Positions 7,186 through 15,770 of a DNA stretch of 64,000 bases are shown one piece after another. The stretch spans positions 124,001 to 188,000 of the forward strand of contig NZ_LNAL01000008.1 in NCBI RefSeq assembly GCF_001483135.1, written 5' to 3'. Numbering within the stretch: position 1 is the stretch's first letter; the number at the start of each line of letters is the position of its first letter. Below the pieces are notes generated by a model. It made no database searches. It was not told the origin of the DNA and saw only the letters and a list, made by a program, of their open reading frames with translations. Origin of the DNA: Solirubrum puertoriconensis (GTDB lineage Bacteria; Bacteroidota; Bacteroidia; Cytophagales; Hymenobacteraceae). The position numbers were made by a program, and so were the translations under genes.

Positions 7186-8412
7186 TCACAGTTGGTTGTT
7201 GGCGGCCTCCATACGCTGGTACCGTAAGCTGGTTGGCTGGGCCGGATCGACGTAAAAGGCAAACCGAGCAGTTTCCGTTTCCATCACGAAACGCACTTCA
7301 TCAGGTCGCTGCGGGTTGCGAAAGCGCTGCATCTGCTGAAAGCGTACTTCCGTAACCCGTGCCGGGTTGTGTTTATCGAGCACGTGCACACCACGTGCTT
7401 CGTCGAGCAGGTAGTAGGAGTGCGTTTGCCAAACGTAGCGCCGGGGCACCTCGTAATCCAGCACTTCATAATAGCCTGCGTAGCGAAATTGCTGGCGTAT
7501 TTGCCCCTGGGTATTCAGCACGAAAGCATTAGGTGCGTTGCGCAGGTGCTTGGCCGCCACCCATTCGTAATCCTTCAGGCTATCGGCACCTAGGAATTCG
7601 CGGTAGTGCCCGTAGCGGTAAACGGTAAAAAGCGTGGTATCCGTAAGCGGCAGCGCGGCTATTAGCGAAGCATCGGGCTTCTTCAGCTTCACGCTGGTAC
7701 CGTTGGGGCGGCGCAACTCTTCGCAGTTTAGGACCGTTCCGTCGGCCAGGAGTTGGGCTTCGCAGTCGGGGCCTTCTCCGCCCATCCAGGACCCGGCCGT
7801 TAGCTGCCGCACTCGCCCATCAAGGCCGACTGTTAGCACACAATTCCTCGACACGTCGCTGTCGGGGATGCCCACCGGTATAGTGAAAACCAGCGTTTGG
7901 CTTGGCGCGTGGTAGCCGATAAAGCATGGGCGCTCCGGCGCACTCACTGTCACGATGTCGCGGCCAACCGTGTTGTAGAAGTCAGCCTTAGCTAGGTGAC
8001 GCCGAAATACCTGCCGCCCTGTTGGGTCGAGCAAGGTGATGGTTTGTCCGCCTTCGTAGCCACGCACCCGGTGGGTAAGCCGAAAGGTGGCAGTGTCTTC
8101 GGCGTAGAACGGTCCCACAATTCCCTCCGTCACTGCTACTAACGGCTTAGTCGAATCCGTTTCAGCCCGAAGCAGCAGGCGGTAGCGTTGCTGGCCGATG
8201 TAAAAGGTGGTATCGTGCCCCGGTTGGTAACCGTATCGCGGGCGGCTCGCATCCACCGTGTCGGGCACTGCTACGGGGTTGGTTGGAGCGGTGACTGTTT
8301 TAGCTGCACGCTGCGCAACGGGCGGAGTAGATTGCTCCGCCGCACGTTGCGGTTCGCAGGCAGCTAATAGCAGCATAATTGCCAGTGCGGCACCTATTGG
8401 TCGGCTAATCAT
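7186..8412 (-). CDS. Uncharacterised lipoprotein
   Basis: 408 residues. The N-terminus MISRPIGAALAIMLLLAAC is a lipoprotein signal with Cys19 as lipidation site, followed by a Pro/Thr/Ala-rich linker to about residue 55. The rest is beta-rich and globular with scattered cysteines (PDCEAQLL, LNCEEL). I recognise no known family. Short repeating elements such as LDPTGRQVFRR, VGLDGRVRQL and LNTQGQIRQQF look like blades of a beta-propeller, which is a guess from spacing. It lies 52 bp upstream of crtD on the same strand, without an obvious terminator between them. Confidence 0.6.
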   Translation of the reverse strand: MISRPIGAALAIMLLLAACEPQRAAEQSTPPVAQRAAKTVTAPTNPVAVPDTVDASRPRYGYQPGHDTTFYIGQQRYRLLLRAETDSTKPLVAVTEGIVGPFYAEDTATFRLTHRVRGYEGGQTITLLDPTGRQVFRRHLAKADFYNTVGRDIVTVSAPERPCFIGYHAPSQTLVFTIPVGIPDSDVSRNCVLTVGLDGRVRQLTAGSWMGGEGPDCEAQLLADGTVLNCEELRRPNGTSVKLKKPDASLIAALPLTDTTLFTVYRYGHYREFLGADSLKDYEWVAAKHLRNAPNAFVLNTQGQIRQQFRYAGYYEVLDYEVPRRYVWQTHSYYLLDEARGVHVLDKHNPARVTEVRFQQMQRFRNPQRPDEVRFVMETETARFAFYVDPAQPTSLRYQRMEAANNQL

Positions 8413-8462
8413 GCCGGAAAGTAGCCAAAGCTGAACCGTTGTAACTGCTGCTTACCTGCAAT

Positions 8463-8520
8463 AACCAGTGTAGGCTGCTGAGGTAGGCATACTTACCCTC
8501 CTCAACAGCCTACACTGGTT
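8463..8520 (-). terminator. Long hairpin downstream of the rlmI-like gene
   Basis: Arms of about 21 bp (outer part AACCAGTGTAGGCTG / CAGCCTACACTGGTT perfect, one mismatch further in) lie between the methyltransferase stop and the lipoprotein start. No strong T run follows on either strand, so it may be a terminator or an mRNA-stability element. Confidence 0.6.
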
Positions 8521-8536
8521 GCTTATGTTGGTTAAT

Positions 8537-9724
8537 TTAATCAACCGCCAGCACTAGGCCCTTCAGGTACTCGCCTTCGGGGTGGAACAGGCTTACGGGG
8601 TGGTCGGCAGGTTGGGTGAGGCGGTGCAGGATGCGCGCCGGGCGGCCGGCCTCGATAGCGGCGGCCATTACGGCGCCCTCGAACAGCTCCATGCTTACTA
8701 CCTGCGAACAGCTGAAGGTAAACAGCAGCCCACCGGGCGCGATTTGCTTGATGCCGGCCACGTTCAGGCGCTTGTAGCCCATAATGGCGTTGTGGCGGGC
8801 CGAGAGGTGCTTGGCAAACGCCGGCGGATCGAGCACGATGAGGTCGTACTGGTTGTGGCGGTCTTTCAGGAAGCTGAACACGTCCTGCGCGTAGGCTTCA
8901 TGCTTGTCACCTAGGCCCGATAGCTCGGCGTTGCGGTTGGTCAGCTCGATGGCTTTTTTGCTTGAATCGACGGAGTGCACCAGCTCGGCGCCGGCTTGCA
9001 GAGCATATACTGAGAAGCCGCCGGTGTAGCAGAACGTGTTGAGCACGCGGCGCCCCGGCGCGTAGCGGGCCAACAGGGCGCGGTTGTCGCGCTGGTCGAT
9101 GAAGAAGCCGGTTTTCTGGCCGGTTTCCCAGTCTACGGCAAAGCGGTGACCGTTTTCGTTTACCACGTGCTCCGCCCCGGTGCTCTCGCCGAAGAGGTAG
9201 CTGTTTTGCGCATCGGGCGCGGCCTTAGCAGGCACGGTTTCGCTGCTCTTGTCGTAAATAGCGCGCAGACCGGGTACGGCTTGCTGCAGCGCGGCGGCAA
9301 TTTCGGGGCGGGCCTGGTACATGCCGGCGCTGTGGGCCTGCACCACGGCTACGTCGCCGTACACGTCGATAATCAGGCCGGGCAGGCCGTCGCCCTCGGC
9401 GTGCACCAGGCGGTACACGTTGGTGTTGCCTTGGCCCGTGAGGCCTAGGCTGTGGCGTAGCTTGTAGGCGTTGCGCAGCTTCTCAACCCAGAAGTCGGCA
9501 TCGATAGGCGCGGTTTCGCCGAAGGCCAGCATGCGCACGGCAATAGAGCCCGGCGCGTAGTGACCCTGGCCCAGCAGCTCGCCGTTGTGCGCGTGCACGC
9601 TCACCACCTTGCCTTCCACCACTTCGCCCTGCATGCGGGCAATGGCGCCCGAAAACACCCACGGGTGCAGGCGGCGCAAGGATTGGTCTTTACCGGGCTT
9701 AAGAAAGATGGTAGCGGCTGACAT
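8537..9724 (-). CDS. rlmI: Class I SAM-dependent rRNA methyltransferase, RlmI-like (23S rRNA m5C1962)
   Basis: 395 residues from the ATG at 9724. An in-frame TTG at 9754 lies inside the promoter -7 box, so it is rejected as a start. The N-terminal ~75 residues form a PUA RNA-binding domain (IFLKPGKDQSLRRLHPWVFS). A linking segment carries VYRLVHAEGDGLPGLIIDVY, and the Rossmann domain has TGFFIDQRDNR, VLNTFCYTGGFSVYALQAGA, the catalytic DPPAF motif and FSCSQ with the catalytic cysteine. This is the architecture of RlmI/YccW, which methylates C5 of cytidine 1962 in 23S rRNA. Monocistronic, with its own promoter and hairpin. Confidence 0.88.
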   Translation of the reverse strand: MSAATIFLKPGKDQSLRRLHPWVFSGAIARMQGEVVEGKVVSVHAHNGELLGQGHYAPGSIAVRMLAFGETAPIDADFWVEKLRNAYKLRHSLGLTGQGNTNVYRLVHAEGDGLPGLIIDVYGDVAVVQAHSAGMYQARPEIAAALQQAVPGLRAIYDKSSETVPAKAAPDAQNSYLFGESTGAEHVVNENGHRFAVDWETGQKTGFFIDQRDNRALLARYAPGRRVLNTFCYTGGFSVYALQAGAELVHSVDSSKKAIELTNRNAELSGLGDKHEAYAQDVFSFLKDRHNQYDLIVLDPPAFAKHLSARHNAIMGYKRLNVAGIKQIAPGGLLFTFSCSQVVSMELFEGAVMAAAIEAGRPARILHRLTQPADHPVSLFHPEGEYLKGLVLAVD

Positions 9725-9751
9725 GGTATTCGGCAAAACAAGTACGAAAGG

Positions 9752-9759
9752 CAAAGGTA
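9752..9759 (-). promoter_or_regulatory. -7 promoter element of the rlmI-like gene
   Basis: Read leftward the sequence is TACCTTTG, an exact match to TAnnTTTG, 28 bp before the ATG. No clear -33 TTG is present. It excludes the upstream TTG as the translation start. Confidence 0.5.
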
Positions 9760-9893
9760 CGCACCCCAGCGCGGCCAGCCGAGATAAGCACCAGGCATAC
9801 GGACAACGCCCGCGCCGCCTAGGTTCAACCAGCCCTAGGTTTGCTCGGCAGCTACGGCTCGCATGTGCGCCAGCTTTCCGACCTTTGCCGCCG

Positions 9894-10370
9894 ATGAATA
9901 CCGCCCCTGCTGCCGTCGAAATTCTGGCCTACGCCCCCGAACACCAAGCCGCCTTCCGCGACCTGAACCACGAGTGGATTACCCGCTACTTCGTGCTCGA
10001 AGACCTCGACCGCCGCATGCTCGACGACCCACAGGGCTACATTCTTGATCGGGGCGGCTACATCTTCATGGCCCGCCACAACGGCGAACTGGTAGGCACC
10101 TGTGCCCTCATCTTCGAGCACGAGGGCGTGTACGAGCTGGCCAAAATGGCCGTAACGCCCAGCGCACAAGGCCTAGGTATTGGGTGGCTGCTGGGCCAGG
10201 CCGCCATTGCCAAAGCCCGCGAGATAGGTGCCCACGAAGTGGAGCTGCTCTCGAACCGCAAACTGGCGCCGGCACTGCAACTGTATTGCAAGCTGGGATT
10301 TTTGGAGGCGCCGTTGCCGGCCTCGGAATACCAGCGGGCCGATATCCGAATGGTACTTACCCTCGGGTAG
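9894..10370 (+). CDS. GNAT-family N-acetyltransferase
   Basis: 158 residues from the ATG at 9894; longer readings run back into the neighbouring promoter region. The acetyl-CoA binding motif is LAKMAVTPSAQGLGIGWLLG (Q-x-x-G-x-G/A form), preceded by the strand GTCALIFEHEGVYE and followed by LQLYCKLGF, the usual C-terminal GNAT helix. The substrate is unknown; the N-terminal half resembles small cytosolic GNATs of the MarR-GNAT type. Its 3' end overlaps the convergent SRPBCC gene by 14 nt. Confidence 0.88.
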   Translation: MNTAPAAVEILAYAPEHQAAFRDLNHEWITRYFVLEDLDRRMLDDPQGYILDRGGYIFMARHNGELVGTCALIFEHEGVYELAKMAVTPSAQGLGIGWLLGQAAIAKAREIGAHEVELLSNRKLAPALQLYCKLGFLEAPLPASEYQRADIRMVLTLG

Positions 10371-10815
10371 GCCGCCCGAAGTAGCGCCGATAAATTGGCC
10401 GACGCCAGGCAAATTGCGCCCACACCAGCGGATACAGCAAAGCATCGAGCACCAGTGATGCGGTGCGGTACTCCAGATCTTCCACTATCACGGTGCCGCC
10501 GTTGGGGGCGGCTTCCATCAGGTGGCGGTGCTGCCAGTAGCGCAGCGGCGCGGGCAGTTGCTGTCCTAGGTCGACGAAGTAGCGCCCGCCGCTGGGTAGC
10601 TCGCCGTGCTCGGTAATGAGCGAGGTCCAGCGGGCAAGGCGCAGCGGTCCTAGGTGCATTTCAATCTCGACTAAGTCGCCGCGTTGGCAGCCATCGAAGC
10701 GCAAGAGGCGCAACTGCGGCAGCGGCGGGGCTAGGTCGAGGAATAGCTGACAGGTGAAGCCGGCCCACACTTGGGCGGGTGCTTGGGCCACGGGGGTGCG
10801 GAGCTGCATGCGCAT
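10357..10815 (-). CDS. SRPBCC-family (START-like) ligand-binding protein
   Basis: 152 residues from the ATG at 10815 (a second ATG at 10809 is possible). The open frame continues upstream through sequence that does not look coding. The pattern of an N-terminal strand MQLRTPVAQAPAQVWAGFT, a central RGDLVEIEM..GP strand pair, and a long C-terminal amphipathic helix (LVLDALLYPLVWAQFAWRRP) fits the helix-grip fold of SRPBCC proteins. These bind hydrophobic ligands; this one has no recognisable catalytic residues. It is convergent with the GNAT gene and divergent from a BioF-like gene. Confidence 0.7.
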   Translation of the reverse strand: MRMQLRTPVAQAPAQVWAGFTCQLFLDLAPPLPQLRLLRFDGCQRGDLVEIEMHLGPLRLARWTSLITEHGELPSGGRYFVDLGQQLPAPLRYWQHRHLMEAAPNGGTVIVEDLEYRTASLVLDALLYPLVWAQFAWRRPIYRRYFGRPTRG

Positions 10816-10847
10816 ATGCAAGGCTAACCGGACAAGGGCAAGGGATG

Positions 10848-10878
10848 TTGCCGCGGCGTTCGAAAGCTTGTATGTTGG
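10848..10878 (+). promoter_or_regulatory. Candidate promoter of the BioF-like gene
   Basis: TTG at 10848-10850, a 20-nt spacer, then TATGTTGG (seven of eight positions of TAnnTTTG) at 10871-10878, 31 nt before the ATG at 10910. Confidence 0.4.
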
Positions 10879-10909
10879 TTGAGGTAGTTTCCTCTTAGCC
10901 AAGTTGTCT

Positions 10910-11983
10910 ATGCTGCACGCCGACCACCTGCCGGGCCGCACCCTGCTTGCCGCCGACGGCCGCGAGTACCTGTTCTGCAGCGGCACGGGCTACCTGGGCA
11001 TTGCTCGCAACCCAGCGTTTGCAGCGCTGCTCGCCGAAGGCCTTGCCCGCTACGGCAGCAATTACAGCAGCTCGCGCAACAGCTCGCTGCAGCTGCGCAT
11101 CTACGAGGAGGCTGAAAGCTACCTGGCGCGCTACGCCGGCGCCGAGGCGGCCCTAACGGTATCTTCGGGCTACCTGGCCGGGCAAATGGCCGTGAAGGCG
11201 TTGGCACAGGCTGGGCGCTTTGAGTACGCCCCGGGCACGCACCCCGCCGCTTGGCTTACCGACCACCCCGGCCCGGTAGCTGCCACCCGAACCTTCGACG
11301 AATGGGCGCAGCACCTGCTGCGCCGCTTGCGCCACGAAACGCCGCACCCGGTAGTTCTCGTTAGCAACTCGCTCGATGCTTTGCGGGTGCAGCGCTACGA
11401 TTTTAGTTGGACGAAAGAGCTGCCTACCGACCGCGCCATTACCCTGCTCATCGACGATTCGCACGGTTTCGGGCTGATTGGCCGCGAGGGGGCTGGCATC
11501 TTTACCGAAATATCCGCGCCCGCTACGGTGCGGCTGGTTGTCGTTAGCTCCCTAGGTAAGGCTTGCGGCATACCGGGTGGGGTGGTACTCGGCGATGCCG
11601 CTTTTGTAGGCAGTTTGCGTCGGAGTGCGTTTTTTGCGGCTAGCTCGCCCGTAGTGCCTGCTTACTTGTATGCTTTTCTGCACGCCCAAGAGCTATACCA
11701 ACAAGCCCGGCAACAGTTGGCCGCCAACGTACAACGCTTTGCCGATGCTGCGCCAGCCGGGCTTTTTCAAGGTACCGAGGGATTTCCGGTGTTCTACACA
11801 GCCGCCAACGAGCTAGCCGATTACCTGCAACAGCGCGAGGTGCTTATCTCAAGTTTTCCCTACCCCGCTCCTACCGACCCGTGCATTACCCGAGTAGTGC
11901 TATCGGCCCTGCATAGCCCGGCCGATGTGGAGCGAGTGGCTGACCTGTGTACTGCGTTTGCGAAAAGGCAAGTGCTCAACTAG
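10910..11983 (+). CDS. PLP-dependent aminotransferase class I/II, BioF/KBL-like alpha-oxoamine synthase
   Basis: 357 residues from the ATG at 10910 (an in-frame TTG two codons earlier is less likely). Family features are LFCSGTGYLGIARNPAF, YGSNYSSSRNSS, the PLP aspartate in LLIDDSHGFGLIGREG, and the PLP lysine in SSLGKACGIPGG. The family condenses an amino acid with an acyl-CoA (8-amino-7-oxononanoate synthase, 2-amino-3-ketobutyrate ligase, serine palmitoyltransferase). No biotin genes are adjacent, and it is shorter than typical BioF (about 380-390 residues), so the substrate is open. It could make an unusual oxoamine lipid precursor or a degradation product. Confidence 0.75.
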   Translation: MLHADHLPGRTLLAADGREYLFCSGTGYLGIARNPAFAALLAEGLARYGSNYSSSRNSSLQLRIYEEAESYLARYAGAEAALTVSSGYLAGQMAVKALAQAGRFEYAPGTHPAAWLTDHPGPVAATRTFDEWAQHLLRRLRHETPHPVVLVSNSLDALRVQRYDFSWTKELPTDRAITLLIDDSHGFGLIGREGAGIFTEISAPATVRLVVVSSLGKACGIPGGVVLGDAAFVGSLRRSAFFAASSPVVPAYLYAFLHAQELYQQARQQLAANVQRFADAAPAGLFQGTEGFPVFYTAANELADYLQQREVLISSFPYPAPTDPCITRVVLSALHSPADVERVADLCTAFAKRQVLN

Positions 11984-12091
11984 CACAAAAGAAGATAAAC
12001 GGCAATTGGGCACGGCTGGTGGAAGCGCATGCTCTGCTCTTTGCAGTAATGCTCCAGTGTGTAGAATTGCGCTTATTGCCAGTGTAAATTA

Positions 12092-12107
12092 TTTAGAAGA
12101 TTCTAAA
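12092..12107. promoter_or_regulatory. Palindrome upstream of the siderophore-receptor promoter
   Basis: TTTAGAA-GA-TTCTAAA, perfect 7-bp arms, ends five bases before the -33 element at 12113. A related imperfect copy sits at the transcription start (12150-12166). The pair looks like operator sites for an iron-responsive repressor (inference). Confidence 0.45.
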
Positions 12108-12112
12108 CAAGC

Positions 12113-12143
12113 TTGTGTAAATAGGCTTGATCATATACTTTTG
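12113..12143 (+). promoter_or_regulatory. Promoter of the TonB siderophore-receptor operon
   Basis: TTG (12113-12115), a 20-nt spacer, then TACTTTTG (12136-12143), an exact TAnnTTTG. Start of transcription is expected near 12149, about 60 nt before the ATG. Confidence 0.6.
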
Positions 12144-12149
12144 CTACTG

Positions 12150-12166
12150 TTTAGAACCATTCCAAA
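12150..12166. promoter_or_regulatory. Second operator-like inverted repeat at the transcription start
   Basis: TTTAGAA-CCA-TTCCAAA, 6 of 7 arm positions complementary. It shares its left half with the site at 12092-12107. The two copies bracket the promoter. Confidence 0.4.
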
Positions 12167-12210
12167 GTAGCAACCCCGAACACCTGCGTGGCTGCTACTC
12201 ACCATTATTC

Positions 12211-14625
12211 ATGCATTCATCACTTTTGCTCGCCCTGCTGGCGACGGGGTTGCCGCTTCCGTCATCAGCTGCTTCTGAATTTCCATCGCCCCTGGTTATG
12301 CCTGTTGCGGGTGGCATACTTGAAGGCGTAGTTCGCACCACCGATGGCCAACCTGCCGCTTTTGCTGCGGTAGCCCTCAAAGGCACTTCCTACGGCACCA
12401 ACACCGATGCGCAGGGCCGTTTTGTGTTGTCGGGCGTGCCCGTGGGCCGCTACACCCTGGTAGCGTCGGCAGTAGGGTTTGCCCCCGCCGAGCAAGCGGT
12501 GGACGTAACGGAAAATGCCACCTTCACGGTGCCGGCTATCAGCTTGGCGCGCACCAATCAGGAGCTAGGCGAAGTAATGATTACGGGCCGCAGCTACACG
12601 GCCTACAAGCGCGACGCTACCAACCTGGCTACCCGTTCCGAAACGCCGCTGCGCGACATTCCGCAGAGCGTGCAGGTGTTGCCCGAAGCCGTGCTGCGCG
12701 ACCAGCAGGTGCAGCTACTGCAGGAGAGCATTCGCAACTTTGCCGGCATTACGCAGTTTGGCGGCTACAACGACTTCAACATGCGCGGTTTCCGGTCGAG
12801 CACCGGCAACTTCGCCCTGAACGGACAACGCCTAGGTGGCTCCTCGTACACGCCGCAGCCTACCTACAACCTGGAGAGCGTGGAGGCCGTGAAGGGTCCG
12901 GCTTCGGTGCTATACGGTTTTGCGGCGCCCGGCGGCATCATCAACCAGACCACCAAGCTGCCCCAGGCCGAAGCCCGGCGCGAAATACGCCTGACTTACG
13001 GCAGCTTCAACCAAATGCGGGGCGTGGCCGATGCCACCGGCGCACTTACCGCCGACGGCAAGTGGCTGTACCGTGTGGTGGCGGGCGCCGAGCGCACCGG
13101 CCACCAAATGCGCGATTGGAAAACCCGCAACGTGTTCATTAATCCCTCGCTCACGTTCCGGCCTTCCGACCGCACCCAGCTTACGTTGACGTCCTCGTAC
13201 TTCCACCAGAACGAAGACGGTGGCACCTGGTACAACCGTGGCATCATGGCCGTGCAGGGCGACCTAGGGGTGCTGCCCCGCGACTGGAGCCACCACGAGC
13301 CCGACGACAAGGCCCACGACAGGATCTGGAATACGCAGCTATTGGCCCAACACCGTTTGTCCGACAAGCTTAGCGTGAACCTGCTGGCACGCTACACGCA
13401 CTACGATTTCCTGCAGCAGTATCACCACATCAACCGGCGCAGCTTCAACGCCGCCGCAGGTACCATTAGCCGACACTTCCGCGACTTCCATGACGTCAAC
13501 TCCGATGTATTCGTCAACGGCTACCTGACCTGGAAGCCGACCACGGGCAGCATCGAGCATACCGTTTTGGCCGGCGTAGACTACGGCAACAGCCAGCGCC
13601 GCTACGACTACGCGCAGAGCTACGAGGGCGTGCCGGGCCTGAATATTTTCAATCCGCGCTACGGCCTCTCCGACCGCGCTGCTTACCGCGGCGAGGGTTA
13701 CAACGCCACCTACCAGAACCCGGTGGCCTTTATCGGGGGCTACGTGCAGGACCAGCTCACGCTTACGCCGCAGCTGAAGGCCGTGCTGGGTTTGCGTTAT
13801 GACACATACCGCAGCACCAGCCTCGACCTAGACCGCACCGAGCAGGTTAGCGACCCTGCGGCGGCCGTAGTAGCCACCCGCGATACTTCGTCGGCATCGG
13901 CTTTTGTGCCCCGTGCCGGGTTGGTGTATCAGCCGCTGCCGCAGCTAAGCCTGTACGGCTCGTACAGCCAGAGTTTCGAGCCGCAGTACTCCAACCTGCC
14001 CCGCTCCGGCGGCCCCTTCGACCCCGAAACCGGCAAGCAATGGGAAGTAGGTGCCCGCACCGAGCTGCTGGACCGCCGCCTGGTTGGTTCGCTGGCCTTC
14101 TACCGCATTCGTAAGGTCAACATTCTTACCACCGACCCGACCGACCCCGACGGGCAGCGGCAGATTGCCGGCAACGAGGCTACCAGCCGGGGCGTGGAAG
14201 CCTCGCTGACGGGCCGCGTGCTACCCGGCCTGAACCTGATTGCCAACTACGCCTACAACGAGGCGCGCATCACCAAAAACGGTAACCCCGACCAGCCCTA
14301 CGGCTCGCCTTGGTTCGAGAATGCGCCCAACCACTCGGGCAACGTGTGGGCGGTGTACACCGTGCCCCAAGGCACCTTGCAAGGCCTGGCCCTAGGTGGC
14401 GGCGCCTACTACGTGGGCAAGCGTTACAGCTTCGATTCGGGTTTCTCGATACCGAGCTACAAAACCTTCGATGCCGTGGCGAGCTATGAGCTTAAGCGTG
14501 CTTCGCTGTCCCTGAACGTTTACAACCTGGCCGACACGCGTTACTACTCGGGCGTGTTCTTCCGCGATGTGGTGTGGGTAGGCAACGGCCGCTCGTTCCG
14601 CCTCACGGCAGGTTACACCTTCTAA
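12211..14625 (+). CDS. TonB-dependent siderophore receptor with N-terminal carboxypeptidase-regulatory-like domain
   Basis: 804 residues from the ATG at 12211; the longer frame back to 12127 runs through the promoter. A signal peptide (MHSSLLLALLATGLPLPSSA) is followed by a carboxypeptidase-regulatory-like domain (GVVRTTDGQPAAFAAVALKG, residues about 35-115). A plug domain contains RDIPQSVQVLPEAVLRDQQ, FNMRGFRSSTG and VEAVKGPASVLYG. The rest is a 22-strand-type barrel ending RSFRLTAGYTF. The RDIPQSVQV plug is typical of ferric-siderophore receptors (FhuA/FecA/FoxA class). It imports a siderophore-iron complex across the outer membrane. It is co-transcribed with a PepSY membrane protein 13 nt downstream, and inverted repeats around its promoter suggest iron control. 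Confidence 0.92.
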   Translation: MHSSLLLALLATGLPLPSSAASEFPSPLVMPVAGGILEGVVRTTDGQPAAFAAVALKGTSYGTNTDAQGRFVLSGVPVGRYTLVASAVGFAPAEQAVDVTENATFTVPAISLARTNQELGEVMITGRSYTAYKRDATNLATRSETPLRDIPQSVQVLPEAVLRDQQVQLLQESIRNFAGITQFGGYNDFNMRGFRSSTGNFALNGQRLGGSSYTPQPTYNLESVEAVKGPASVLYGFAAPGGIINQTTKLPQAEARREIRLTYGSFNQMRGVADATGALTADGKWLYRVVAGAERTGHQMRDWKTRNVFINPSLTFRPSDRTQLTLTSSYFHQNEDGGTWYNRGIMAVQGDLGVLPRDWSHHEPDDKAHDRIWNTQLLAQHRLSDKLSVNLLARYTHYDFLQQYHHINRRSFNAAAGTISRHFRDFHDVNSDVFVNGYLTWKPTTGSIEHTVLAGVDYGNSQRRYDYAQSYEGVPGLNIFNPRYGLSDRAAYRGEGYNATYQNPVAFIGGYVQDQLTLTPQLKAVLGLRYDTYRSTSLDLDRTEQVSDPAAAVVATRDTSSASAFVPRAGLVYQPLPQLSLYGSYSQSFEPQYSNLPRSGGPFDPETGKQWEVGARTELLDRRLVGSLAFYRIRKVNILTTDPTDPDGQRQIAGNEATSRGVEASLTGRVLPGLNLIANYAYNEARITKNGNPDQPYGSPWFENAPNHSGNVWAVYTVPQGTLQGLALGGGAYYVGKRYSFDSGFSIPSYKTFDAVASYELKRASLSLNVYNLADTRYYSGVFFRDVVWVGNGRSFRLTAGYTF

Positions 14626-14638
14626 AGCGGCCCAGCGC

Positions 14639-15760
14639 ATGTCTCGCTCGCAAGTAACCAGGCGCCTGTTCAAGCTGCATAGTTGGCTGGGCCTGGCCAC
14701 GGGTGTACTGCTGCTGGTGGTGAGTTTAAGTGGCGTGGTCCTGCTTTTTGAGCCCGAGCTGGATCACGCCCTGAACCCGCGTTTGCTTACCGTTGCCGTG
14801 CCCGCTCAGCCGCAACCCTCGCTCGATGGGGTGCTGCGGGCGGCCCGCCAGCGGTTTCCGCAACCCGCTTACCTGCGCCTGCGCCGGCTGCCCGTCACCC
14901 CCGATCAGGCCGTGGAAGTCAGCGTCGATCAGCCCGACCACACCTGGACGCTGGCTTATTTTGACCCTTACACCGCCCGCTACCTAGGCCAGCGCAACGC
15001 TCGGGAGCATTTGTTTGGCTGGCTCCTGGGGCTCCACTACAGCCTGCTCGGAGGCAAAGCGGGCGAGTTGGTAGTGGCCTTGTTGGGCATTGCGTTGCTG
15101 CTCAGCGTGGGCACGGGTGCTGTAGTGTACCGCAAGCACCTGCTGCCAGTGCTGCTGTTTCGGCAGCGAATCAACTGGAAAAATGCCCGCACCGCGGCCT
15201 CTGGCCTGCACCGGGTGGTGGGCGTGTGGGCGCTGCTATTTAACCTGGTTATGGCCGGTAGCGGCGCCTGGATGTTGCGCGCCTCCTTTCTGCCGAGCTC
15301 GTACCAAACAGAAGCCGAACCTGAATTAACGCTGCAGCCTACCCTACAGGTCTCGCTCGATACCCTGACCCAGCGGGCCAACGCGGCCGTACCCGGCTTG
15401 CAGGTACAGGGCCTGTTGCTGCCCCGCACAGCGGCTGATACCTTGGTGACGGTGTGGGGCCGATTGGCCGATAGCCCACTGTACGGCAACTTCAGCCAAA
15501 CCGTGGAGTTCTCGGCCAGTACGGGGCGCGTTGTGCGAGCTGATGATGTGCGGACCAGCGGCGTGGCCGAACGCGCGGAGCTGGTAGCCCTAACGCTGCA
15601 CTTCGGGCAGTTTGGCGGTTGGCTCATTAAGTTGCTCTGGACCGTGGGCGGACTTTCGCCAGCGTTGCTCAGCATCACCGGTTTTGTGCTGTGGCGCCGC
15701 CGCACCGCGCCCCGAAACCACACCGCTCGGCGCCAGCCCGCAAGGCAACTTTCGCGCTAA
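14639..15760 (+). CDS. PepSY-associated transmembrane protein (putative siderophore-iron reductase)
   Basis: 373 residues with four main hydrophobic segments: about 16-38 (LATGVLLLVVSLSGVVLLF), about 139-163, about 192-212 and about 335-352. The opening RRLFKLHSWLGLATG plus histidines in the membrane segments is typical of PepSY-associated TM proteins, a family placed by others in ferric-siderophore reduction at the inner membrane. It starts 13 nt after the receptor gene stop, so the pair is an operon. I see no siderophore biosynthesis or ABC transport genes nearby. The convergent hydrolase ends 10 bp away, without a clear hairpin. Confidence 0.85.
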   Translation: MSRSQVTRRLFKLHSWLGLATGVLLLVVSLSGVVLLFEPELDHALNPRLLTVAVPAQPQPSLDGVLRAARQRFPQPAYLRLRRLPVTPDQAVEVSVDQPDHTWTLAYFDPYTARYLGQRNAREHLFGWLLGLHYSLLGGKAGELVVALLGIALLLSVGTGAVVYRKHLLPVLLFRQRINWKNARTAASGLHRVVGVWALLFNLVMAGSGAWMLRASFLPSSYQTEAEPELTLQPTLQVSLDTLTQRANAAVPGLQVQGLLLPRTAADTLVTVWGRLADSPLYGNFSQTVEFSASTGRVVRADDVRTSGVAERAELVALTLHFGQFGGWLIKLLWTVGGLSPALLSITGFVLWRRRTAPRNHTARRQPARQLSR

Positions 15761-15770
15761 GCACCATTCA

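Noticed and set aside
10904-11983. Confident assignment as bioF (biotin synthesis)
   Set aside because: No bio genes nearby and several alpha-oxoamine synthases share these motifs.
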